From: Siphonodentalium dalli | Lineage: Eukaryota; Mollusca; Scaphopoda; Gadilida; Siphonodentaliidae | NCBI GenBank assembly: GCA_032622095.1 | Contig: CP136061.1 | Span: forward strand, 39,191,797-39,255,796 | DNA length: 64,000 bases | Direction of reading: 5' to 3' | Shown: positions 35,893-45,714 of the stretch, piece by piece | Numbering within the stretch: the first letter of the stretch is position 1 | How the letters are laid out: every line of letters begins with the position of its first letter | The notes under the pieces: model-generated | What the model saw: the letters and a program-made list of their open reading frames with translations, nothing else | Told to the model about the DNA's origin: nothing | The model's database searches: none | Made by a program: the position numbers and the translations under genes

Positions 35893-36425
35893 CTGTTCCC
35901 CAGAAAACCCGCACTTTATCTGCTTATAACATAACTTATTTATGTAGATAATCTGCTTAGAATCGCCTAATGTGGAGTCGATAATGTGCTGAAAAGACTT
36001 TTAGTCACATTATCGACTCATTTGACTCTAAATTGATTGCGTGCGGACAATCGCACAAATGAGCCAACTCACGTCTTTTCAGGTGCACGCTCTTTAACAT
36101 GCGTTTTCACTGTGGTAACAAAACAAAATAACGGATATGACTCCACTATCTGCTTATTTCACAATAAAATAATCACATTATGTACCTATTTCACACTATT
36201 TTGCGCGAGGATATGATGGACCGGCCTATTCTCCCCAAAATATCTGCTTATACAGAACTTGTTTTAGAATAGCCATATTTTGAGTCGATAATATGCTGAA
36301 AATGAGAGCATTTAAGTCGCATTATCGACTCGCATTGAGGCGATTCTGAGCAGATTTTGTGTTTTGACTTTGGCTGAAATAACGGCTATGACCCCAATAT
36401 CTGCTTATTTCATCTTGGTTTGACA
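35893..36425 (+). mobile_element. palindromic MITE family, copy e with a second partial copy
   Basis: The first copy runs from GCCTGTTCCCCAGAAAACCC to about 36215. It is followed by a second start (CCTATTCTCCCCAAAATATC) and a shortened copy to about 36425. The central hairpin is clear in both. Repeated in the duplication at about 38760-39292. Confidence 0.7.
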
Positions 36426-36527
36426 CTGGGTGAACTCGAGTGTTTTCACTGTTTGCGCTATGTTAGTGATGCTCTATATACATGTATAGATGTTGTGAAT
36501 ATTGTATGACAAAATAGTTCAACATAA

Positions 36528-36895
36528 TTATCCTCGCACAAATACGCACATAATCGAACTATAATGCGAAATAGGTACATAATGTGAGTATTTAGTCTGA
36601 AATAACTGATAATGGATGCATACCCGTGTTATTCGTGTTATGGCGCGGGTCACAGTGAAAACACGTGTTAAAGAGCGTACACTTGAAAAGTCGTGAGTTA
36701 GCTTCTTTGTGTTATTGTCAGCGCATATTCTGCATAGAATCGCCTCATTGTGGTAAGATAATGTGAGTAAAAACGCTCTAATTTTAAGCACATTATCGAC
36801 TAAAAATTAGGCGATTCGAAGCATACCATCTGCCTAAAACCAGTTTTATTATAAGACGATAATGTGCGGGTTTTTGAGAGAGCAGGCTGAATAGT
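36528..36895 (-). mobile_element. palindromic MITE family, copy f (inverted)
   Basis: A full inverted copy from TATCCTCGCACAAATACGCA to GTGCGGGTTTTTGAGAGAGC and AGGCTG. With copy e it forms head-to-head elements about 1 kb across. Short open frames inside (87 codons) are not protein-like. Repeated at 39395-39762. Confidence 0.75.
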
Positions 36896-37041
36896 TAGGC
36901 CCACACTATGAAAAACGAACGATTGAATGGTGCAATGGACACACGCGCTATACGATACCAGCCCGGCGCGATAAATGGATAGTTTCCCCTTTGATATCTC
37001 CGACTCAGGTGTATAATGCTGTGTATATTTAAAAAATACCC

Positions 37042-37480
37042 CCTCGATCATTAGAGTATAGATGTTAGTTACCCACCCAACTCCCCATCCCGCCACCCAT
37101 AGTATCTTAAGCGCCGCAGGCGCCCCTATAGAGGCTACTGCCACATAAATAATAGGTATAAGTATATTATGCGCCGCAGGCGCCCCTCGATCATTAGAGT
37201 GTAGATGTTAGTTACCCACCCACCTCCCCATCCCGCCACCCATAGTATCTTATGCGCCGCAGGCGCCCCCATAGAGGCTATTGCCACATAAATAATAGGT
37301 ATAAGTATCTTATGCGCCGCAGGCGCCCCTCGATCATTAGAGATTAGAGGTTAGTTACCCACCCACCACCCCATCCCGCCACCTATAGTATATTATGCGC
37401 CGCAGGCGCGCCTATAGAGGCTACTGCCCACATAAAATAGGTATAAGTATCTTATGCGCTGCAGGCGCCCCTCGATCATT
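37042..37480. repeat. 143-bp tandem repeat with GCGCCGCAGGCGC
   Basis: Three units of 142-144 bp start at CCTCGATCATTAGAG (37042, 37186, 37328, with a last start at 37471). Each unit carries two copies of the palindrome GCGCCGCAGGCGC, once before CCCCTCGATC and once before CCCCATAGAGG. The same block occurs in the duplicate at about 39907-40345. Confidence 0.88.
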
Positions 37481-37686
37481 AGAGTATAGAGGTAATAACA
37501 ATAACTTCTTCAGTCCTGAGTCTTTTGCGAGCAGCCATTTTCGACTGATAGCCACGTGCTAACAATGACGCAATATTCCAGCTCTGACTGTACTCCCATA
37601 ACGTCAGAAATAGCATGACCTTGAGGACATTGTCGCTTTAAATTGTTCGCGCGCAACAGTACTACAGATAAATACATTGTACACTG

Positions 37687-38414
37687 ATAACTTGTGTCTT
37701 GTCAACCATTATATCGGCCTGTCTTTTGATCCGATTGTTAAGAGGGTGCACGCGTTCGTGATAACTTGTGTCGTGTCAACCATTATATCGGCCTGTCTTT
37801 TGATCCGATTGGTAAGAGGGTGCAAGCGTTCGTGATAACTTGTGTCGTGTCAACCAATATATCGGCCTGTCTTTTGATCCGATTGGTAAGAGGGTGCACG
37901 CGTTCGTGATAACCTGTGTCGTGTCAACCATTATATCGGCATGTCTTTTGATCCGATTGGTAAGAGGGTGCACGCGTTCGTGATAACTTGTGTCGTGTCA
38001 ACCATTATATCGGCCTGTCTTTTGATCCGATTGGTAAGAGGGTGCACGCGTTCGTGATAACTTGTGTCGTGTCAACCATTATATCGGCCTGTCTTTTGAT
38101 CCGATTGGTAAGAGGGTGCACGCGTTCGTGATAACTTGTGTCGTGTCAACCATTATATCGGCCTGTCTTTTGATCCGATTGGTAAGAGGGTGCACGCGTT
38201 CGTGATAACTTGTGTCGTGTCAACCATTATATCGGCCTGTCTTTTGGTCCGATTGGTAAGAGGGTGCACGCGTTCGTGATAACTTGTGTCGTGTCAACCA
38301 TTATATCGGCCTGTCTTTTGATCCGATTGGTAAGAGGGTGCACGCGTTCGTGATAACTTGTGTCGTGTCAACCATTATATCGGCCTGTCTTTTTGTCCGA
38401 TTGGTAAGAGGGTA
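37687..38414. repeat. 74-bp satellite, array 2, about 9.7 units
   Basis: The duplicated tail of array 1. Unit order and variants match the last monomers of array 1, so it arose by the 2.87-kb duplication, not by a separate expansion. Confidence 0.95.
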
Positions 38415-38759
38415 CTTTCATTGCATACTCATATCACTGAATCTAGTTGTCAATTAGCTGGCGACAGAACGACAAAAACGCCCCCTTAGACCCAGTTTGG
38501 CTGCACCGCCAATGGAGGTTTAAACCCAGGTTCAAACTCGGAGGTTTATACCGGAGATGGCGAATCCGGCCTCTGGGTTTCGGTCTTATTTATTTAATGG
38601 TCAAATGGACAATACATGAAATTATGCATATGGTGCAATATACTTTGTTTGGCAAAAACTGAACTATTCAAATGAATGTAATACGTTGGTTACTGCGATG
38701 CGCCGTCAGAATAAGTCAGCTGATAATGCAATGATAAAAAAATTGTATGACACCGCAGC

Positions 38760-39762
38760 CTGTTCCCCAGAAAACCCGCACTTTATCTGCTTATAACATA
38801 ACTTATTTATGTAGATAATCTGCTTAGAATCGCCTAATGTGGAGTCGATAATGTGCTGAAAAGACTTTTAGTCACATTATCGACTCATTTGACTCTAAAT
38901 TGATTGCGTGCGGACAATCGCACAAATGAGCCAACTCACGTCTTTTCAGGTGCACGCTCTTTAGCATGCGTTTTCACTGTGGTAACAAAACAAAATAACG
39001 GATATGACTCCACTATCTGCTTATTTCACAATAAAATAATCACATTATGTACCTATTTCACACTATTTTGCGCGAGGATATGATGGACCGGCCTATTCTC
39101 CCCAAAATATCTGCTTATACAGAACTTGTTTTAGAATAGCCATATTTTGAGTCGATAATATGCTGAAAATGAGAGCATTTAAGTCGCATTATCGACTCGC
39201 ATTGAGGCGATTCTGAGCAGATTTTGTGTTTTGACTTTGGCTGAAATAACGGCTATGACCCCAATATCTGCTTATTTCATCTTGGTTTGACACTGGGTGA
39301 ACTCGAGTGTTTTCACTGTTTGCGCTATGTTAGTGATGCTCTATATACATGTATAGATGTTGTGAATATTGTATGACAAAATAGTTCAACATAATTATCC
39401 TCGCACAAATACGCACATAATCGAACTATAATGCGAAATAGGTACATAATGTGAGTATTTAGTCTGAAATAACTGATAATGGATGCATACCCGTGTTATT
39501 CGTGTTATGGCGCGGGTCACAGTGAAAACACGTGTTAAAGAGCGTACACTTGAAAAGTCGTGAGTTAGCTTCTTTGTGTTATTGTCAGCGCATATTCTGC
39601 ATAGAATCGCCTCATTGTGGTAAGATAATGTGAGTAAAAACGCTCTAATTTTAAGCACATTATCGACTAAAAATTAGGCGATTCGAAGCATACCATCTGC
39701 CTAAAACCAGTTTTATTATAAGACGATAATGTGCGGGTTTTTGAGAGAGCAGGCTGAATAGT
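38760..39762. mobile_element. palindromic MITE copies e and f in duplicate
   Basis: The same compound of direct and inverted copies as 35893-36895, carried by the tandem duplication. Confidence 0.75.
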
Positions 39763-40551
39763 TAGGCCCACACTATGAAAAACGAACGATTGAATGGTGC
39801 AATGGACACACGCGCTACGATACCAGCCCGGCGCGATAAATGGATAGTTTCCCCTTTGATATCTCCGACTCAGGTGTATAATGCTGTGTATATTTAAAAA
39901 ATACCCCCTCGATCATTAGAGTATAGATGTTAGTTACCCACCCACCTCCCCATCCCGCCACCCATAGTATCTTATGCGCCGCAGGCGCCCCTATAGAGGC
40001 TACTGCCACATAAATAATAGGTATAAGTATATTATGCGCCGCAGGCGCCCCTCGATCATTAGAGTGTAGATGTTAGTTACCCACCCACCTCCCCATCCCG
40101 CCACCCATAGTATCTTATGCGCCGCAGGCGCCCCCATAGAGGCTATTGCCACATAAATAATAGGTATAAGTATCTTATGCGCCGCAGGCGCCCCTCGATC
40201 ATTAGAGATTAGAGGTTAGTTACCCACCCACCACCCCATCCCGCCACCTATAGTATATTATGCGCCGCAGGCGCGCCTATAGAGGCTACTGCCCACATAA
40301 AATAGGTATAAGTATCTTATGCGCTGCAGGCGCCCCTCGATCATTAGAGTATAGAGGTAATAACAATAACTTCTTCAGTCCTGAGTCTTTTGCGAGCAGC
40401 CATTTTCGACTGATAGCCACGTGCTAACAATGACGCAATATTCCAGCTCTGACTGTACTCCCATAACGTCAGAAATAGCATGACCTTGAGGACATTGTCG
40501 CTTTAAATTGTTCGCGCGCAACAGTACTACAGATAAATACATTGTACACTG

Positions 40552-41040
40552 TCAAACATGCCGGAAAGAATAGAGTTATATCCCATACATTAGACTACAT
40601 ACCAAATTCGCAAATATGCGCGATTGGCAGCGTCTTCGAAGTTCGCATTTATGCGCGTTTGGCAGCGAAAGAGTTAAAACTGTTCGTTTGTTGTCAGCCT
40701 AATTGATTTCGAATAGTGGGTTGATCATGTATGCATATTACGATGTGAGAGATTGACCATGGCATGCATGTATTCGCATAATTAATCTTGCAAAATAATT
40801 GTCGATATGCGGCTTGTGTAAGTCATAACACAATATGGATGTGCCATTATATATAAATGGCACGAAAACGGCATCATGACCTATTAAAGGCAGACAATCC
40901 GAGCAGGTGCTCCTCGTATAATCAGATTCCAACAACAACAATAACAACAACATTTTTCAAAAGACGCTTTAGTTGTTAAAATCAACTAATTGCAAAAAAT
41001 AATGCCAAATACATGTAATTATGGATGCATTTTATTATCT
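40552..41040. other. apparently single-copy sequence before zinc-finger exons
   Basis: No element is recognised. The phrases GCAAATATGCGCGATTGGCAGCG and GCATTTATGCGCGTTTGGCAG form a small direct repeat near 40610-40670. An AACAACAAC run lies at 40930-40950. Confidence 0.35.
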
Positions 41041-41046
41041 TTTCAG

Positions 41047-41217
41047 AAACAACTAAGGTGTTATGACTGCCGAGAAAAACAAGAAAATGGCCGCGGTGCA
41101 ATTCGGCAGATCATGAAAGCGCACCCATCTGAAGAACTTGCGGTGCTGGTTTTAGAAAATGACGGGGAGACCACGGAGAAATCGCAATATAGAGCGGTAC
41201 ATTGCATTGATGAGACC
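41047..41217 (+). CDS. candidate terminal exon with degenerate zinc-finger motif
   Basis: A good acceptor (TTTATTATCTTTTCAG) is followed by 57 codons in phase 0 and a TGA at 41218. The peptide starts KQLRCYDCREKQENGRGAIR, continues QIMKAHPSEELAVLVLENDG and ends with CIDET. The C-x2-C pair followed by a helix and His-Pro resembles loose C2H2-like fingers of large zinc-finger proteins. It converges on the minus-strand exon at 41201-41509 and the ends nearly touch. The opposite frames over this stretch look less protein-like. The exon could be the last one of a plus-strand gene whose other exons I cannot see. Confidence 0.38.
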
Positions 41218-41509
41218 TGACATCCTGATGTCTTTTGAAATGCCTCCTGTAATTTGCTTTTATTTTGGATTTGTATGGACAAATCCCACACTCGAACAAC
41301 GGATGTGTCACCGGAGGCGCACTGTCTGTTGGCTTCACCGGTTTACTCGTCGCCATAGGTTCAGCCATCTCGCTCTCGTTCTCTTCCGCCATATCGCTCT
41401 CCGTTAGGGGTGGATATGGTTCCTCCGAGGCTATAAGATGACACGATAGGTCCATTAAGATCATTGAATCCTCCATTGATATAAGCGACCATTCCATACC
41501 CACATACAT
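41201..41509 (-). CDS. C2H2 zinc-finger exon
   Basis: A minus-strand exon opens after an acceptor (TTGTCATTTCAG|ATG) in phase 0. It reads an acidic, Met-rich stretch (MEDSMILMDLSCHLIASEE ... AEENESEMAEPM), then a Pro/Thr stretch. A canonical finger follows, CGICPYKSKIKANYRRHFKRH, spaced C-x2-C-x12-H-x3-H. After it come QDVRSHQCN and probably a donor. Possible sites are CAG|GTCTCA (41217) or CAAT|GTACCG (41201), so the end is uncertain. Such fingers bind DNA in nuclear regulators. The single finger with an acidic leader suggests a multi-exon zinc-finger protein; the other exons are not found. Confidence 0.55.
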
Positions 41510-41739
41510 CTGAAATGACAATAATGAAATAATAAACGCAAGATAATCATGTATAATTGTGGGTAGAGTGTCTTCATTGTGGGTGGGCAATAATGGGCAA
41601 CTCAATTTGCAATACAGGGGTCCAGGAATTTTTTGTTTTAATTTATCATATTATTTTCTCAAAATACTATAATAAATTTAAAACATATATATTCCCGGAC
41701 CCCTGTGATTTGCACTCCACCCGGAGTTGAAAGACATTT

Positions 41740-42023
41740 ATATTTACAACATATATTTCAGATACTTTCAAATATATGGGGGTATATCGTTGGAGTTCCA
41801 ACCAGTTACAAACCTGTTACAGGTAACAGTCAGAATATTCAAGCTCAAGAGTGTGCAAAAGGAAAGTCTTAAAGTTGAGAAAAAAATGTGCTCCAAAGTG
41901 GGGGAAACAGTTGGAAATTCGAAGTTTGACACCCACCAAGACCCTCTAGTCAAGTCCCTGACACTCCCAATCCTGCATCATGGTGTGATTAATACAGTGT
42001 TTGCTTTCACTGAAGCAACATAG
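41740..42023 (+). CDS. unrecognised open frame, possible terminal exon
   Basis: An acceptor-like ATATATTTCAG near 41761 leads into about 86 codons ending in TAG at 42021. The peptide is balanced in composition (for example KVEKKMCSKVGETVGNSKFD) and is not from a repeat I recognise. It might be an exon of the same region as the zinc fingers or pure chance; the family is unknown. Confidence 0.2.
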
Positions 42024-42059
42024 CGATACCAGTTCAACGTATTCCCAACTAAAATAAAT

Positions 42060-44360
42060 GTCTAATAATCATAATTACATTCGTACTCACGAAGCCATAT
42101 CACCACTATATATATGGTATTATGGTTCTGCGAAGAATGCACTGCAAATGATATGAATATGATTATTATATTATAGTAATTATATATACTAATGTCTAAT
42201 TATCGTAATTACATTCGTATCATTTGTATTACATTCTTAATTGTCATAATTACATTCGTATTCGGATATTTATGCTATAAATGATATATAATATATTAAA
42301 TTACAACATAAAACACAAGCTAATAGAAGAAAATGACTCTGAGGAAAGCACACACCACCTTCTGTAGTTTTCAGTTGTCAGAATGTTAATTATCCTGCCA
42401 AAATAAGTCAATTACGATTCCATGACACCTACGCTCTGGCGCTTTATTTCACCACAAGCGCACACGATGTGTAACCTGTTATATTTATATTATGCAATGT
42501 TTCAGCTGTTTACACAACTAAAATATATTTAACATATGTGTCCTGTTTAACAATAAGGTACCCTAAAATAAGTGTAGCTAGCCCTAAGTTTATACATGGG
42601 GAATATAAATTTCCAATTTGTAAACATTTGTCTGCATATTCTCTTCACATGAATGAATTGGAACTATGTCTTTTGCACTTGTGTTATCAGAGCATCTTTG
42701 TTTTCGATGATTAATAGACCATAGTAATACACACTTATATAACTGAATGGGACAATAAATTCAGTACAAATACACTTGCACTTGACAAATCAGCGAACAG
42801 ATTGAAAGATCTAACAAACGTAAACACAATAATATTAAAAAAGGCAGGTATATGTTAAATATTAAATAACATGTCAATGATTACTGATTTATGTGTTGAG
42901 GACAACCATTTGTGTTAAAGGTTATTGGAGGTCGCTAATTATATATATAAATATATTAATGTAACTTCGAAAATAAGTAGATACATTAAAATATACAGTA
43001 ACAAAATCTGTTTACGACAAAGTTGTTAGTAATACAAAAGCCACATATGCTCTCTAAATGGCGACACGTGTTCTGTTATGCTCAGTTCCCAGATCTTGTT
43101 TATGCTAATTTTTATGTAGCAATGAAAAGAGGTAAATGAAAAATCAGACCTATCTTGTGTTCGTGAAAGGAACTTATAATAAAAATTACGTATTGATATA
43201 CTCTACCTTTCTTCATACGGAATATGGGTATGCATAGAACATTGCTATATGATCTGGATAATTAATTGACCACACCATCTCGCAAACATCAGAGGCAGCC
43301 TTTCTCAGATAATTTCAATTGGCTAACGCATATTTTGGGTTATCGTCAATTGGTGTGTCTCTTTTGTTATTGTTGCCAATACTACATAAAATGGTCTTGC
43401 AACCAAACTACTCATTATGTCCTGTTATGTGCACGAAGGAACTGTCATTATTTTTGTTGCAAACTCCCCATTCCGAATTGACACCATAAAACCACCATAT
43501 GTCGCGTAGTGCGTTTGAATATTAGTCTCAATATGATGTTTGCCTAATAGTTATCAATTATTTTACCCTTTCGTTAAGTTTTTATTAACAATTGATTTAG
43601 TGTTTGATAAATGTGACTGTTCGGTAATGCCAATGTAATAATAGTTTACATAATCTTTTTTTTATGATTAATCCTGTTATTACATAATTAGTAATAGTGA
43701 AAACAAGAACTATATGGATACATTTACTATGTTGATCGATGTAACAGTTGTTTTACAAACTTTTATAACATTTATTTAATTAATATAAGACCATAATGTT
43801 TGAGCACGGATTTAAAACATGCAGTTGTATTCACAATATGTATAGATCAAAATATTGACAACATTTGATATTTTATTAAACACTAAACATTTCGACGCGG
43901 CCTGTTGTGCCTTTCAAAAAGCCAATAAAACCCAAGGCACCCGACATGGAAGGACATCGACCAGTTGAATCGTGGTACGAAAAATAATTAAAATTAATTA
44001 CAAACTGGCAATTTATTTTCAAATTTTTCAAACCCACATTGTTCCATGCATGTAAAATGTCAACTGATGCTTTGAATTCACAAACCGGTATTTATTGACA
44101 ATTGCCAAATATACAGCAATATGTCTTTTTGATAACAAAGCACAGCATTTTATATTCCAATTTTGAATTCAGCCCTGTACTGGTCCCATCATATATAGTA
44201 CACTGGGTCATTGTATGGCACTTTTCAGTTATAAACTGTGAAGCTTTCTCATGAATTTGTCTAAAGAATATTGCTCAATTCGCCTTTCAGCATTCCCTTA
44301 ATAAGGGGAGTACTGTTATATAAATTCGTGTGTGTCTGCTTAGTTTTGTGATACCCATAA
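42060..44360. other. AT-rich intergenic sequence
   Basis: Very AT-rich, with a loose repeat of TAATTACATTCGTA at about 42074, 42208 and 42250. Otherwise no feature is supported. Confidence 0.4.
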
Positions 44361-44364
44361 ACAT

Positions 44365-44490
44365 ATGAGCAGAGGGATGCTCGTATCCCGGTTCCACAGT
44401 AGAGGCACCCCTGTCTTGGATTCCGGTAGTGGAACATCACTAATGGTATCCAGAGCAGTCTACCTTGCGGCAGTTCACAAATGTCATGAT
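44365..44490 (+). pseudogene. possible aspartic protease-like fragment of a retroelement
   Basis: An open frame contains TPVLDSGSGTSLMVSRAVYL. D-S-G within a hydrophobic setting followed by S-x-M resembles the active-site block of retropepsin-type proteases. Nothing before or after confirms it. An integrase-like zinc block lies 600 bp downstream on the same strand. Could be chance. Confidence 0.2.
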
Positions 44491-45016
44491 AAGAGTAACA
44501 TTAGGTTGCTTTCGTTCCTATTCACGTGTCCGAATCGCCCACTCGTCGTCGTCGTTATCTGCACATGAATCGAACCCAGATTGGTCCTCTATTTCAGGAG
44601 TATTGAACATCTGGCGAGTTCTATCTGATAGCCACACTATCAGCTCATATATAGGAATTAATTAGTAGAAACACGTTGCTAATGTTAACATAAATTTCTA
44701 CTTCGAATATTTCCTTTAATTAGATAAGGTATATTCGCCAAGTATTGTCTGTCATTTGAAGATGTTAAATAACAATAGTTATATCATTTTGAATAACTAA
44801 TCTATTTGCTACTTTTAGAACCAGCATATAATTTACTGAACTTTTCTGAAAATAATGTGTCATCAATGATCGACGAGTAGTTTGTTTTATTTTTGCTCTA
44901 TGATCTGGGAACGGTTATCATTTATGTTACCAGGGTGGTAGCATTATACACAAACCGATATTTATTCTTGCAATAAGTCTACATTAAACATAAGTGGAAG
45001 GAAATTAGAACATGCC

Positions 45017-45364
45017 ATGAATCTTTATTCAACTGAAAATGTTTTGCAAATTAAGCTAGTCTTTCATTCTCCTGACTGGTCCATGACCATGACCTCAATT
45101 AGAGATACAATAGCGTCATGTCCGCTATGCATGCAACATAAAACAATTCGTACGCAGTGTGTCGCACCACCACGGCATATTTCAGTTGATAACATTTGTT
45201 GCACAGACTTGAAATTCCTTTGGGATCACCCGAATAAAACTACACCTGTGTCCATTCACATGTGTGACTTCAAACTTCACTTTTTCTCTGGACTGAACAA
45301 AGAATATGACATTGATGGTAGCAACTGCATGTGTGTTATTTTCTCATCTTGCGTTAGTTCATAA
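45017..45364 (+). pseudogene. possible integrase zinc-binding-like fragment
   Basis: An open frame of 115 codons includes SIRDTIASCPLCMQHKTIRT. This fits the second half of the H-H-C-C zinc-binding domain found before retroelement integrases (I-x-x-C-x-x-C-x-x-x-K), but no clear His pair precedes it. Later text (HISVDNICCTDLKFL) could match the start of the catalytic core. There is no clear D-D-E triad. Assignment is tentative. Confidence 0.25.
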
Positions 45365-45714
45365 TTATCCGAGATCGTTGCAAGGCCACATACTGTGATA
45401 ACAAATCGAAAAATAAAAGTCAAATGTTTTCAAAGTTACATCAAAATCATTACAGTGCTACATATGAGCATGATCCAAATGCGGAAGGCTCTGTGCTATG
45501 CAAGGCCGTAGTCACAGGTTTTACTATACAAAATATACCCATGTACCAATTTAAAAACTCTTGACAAACATAAATACAAATACGAAGGTTATTAATTTAT
45601 ATCTCACACTAACTGGACTCAATGGCATGATTTAATAATAAGGCATATTCGAGTACAATATGTAAATATGTAATTACCAAGTACATGTACCATATCAATA
45701 TATATTGTTTGGAT

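Larger units (their letters stand above)
34820..37686. repeat. 2.87-kb tandem duplication, unit 1
   Basis: The segment from inside the 74-bp array to TTGTACACTG is repeated directly next to itself at 37687-40551. It comprises about ten satellite monomers, a non-repeated part, several palindromic MITE copies and a 143-bp tandem repeat. Only a handful of differences are seen by eye, so identity is above 99%. Confidence 0.95.
37687..40551. repeat. 2.87-kb tandem duplication, unit 2
   Basis: The second unit is 2865 bp. Differences from unit 1 include TAAACC to TATACC near 38548, TTAACATGC to TTAGCATGC near 38962, a 2-bp deletion at GCGCTACGATACC near 39816, and single changes in the satellite. 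It begins at ATAACTTGTGTCTTG inside a monomer, showing the breakpoint lay within the satellite. Confidence 0.95.

Noticed and set aside
36528-36791. 87-codon minus-strand frame seen again at 39395-39658
   Set aside because: It lies in a palindromic MITE copy and its apparent conservation is due only to the tandem duplication.
33771-38414. CRISPR-like appearance of the 74-bp arrays
   Set aside because: The repeats are directly joined with no unique spacers, no cas genes are present and the setting is eukaryotic. It is a satellite.
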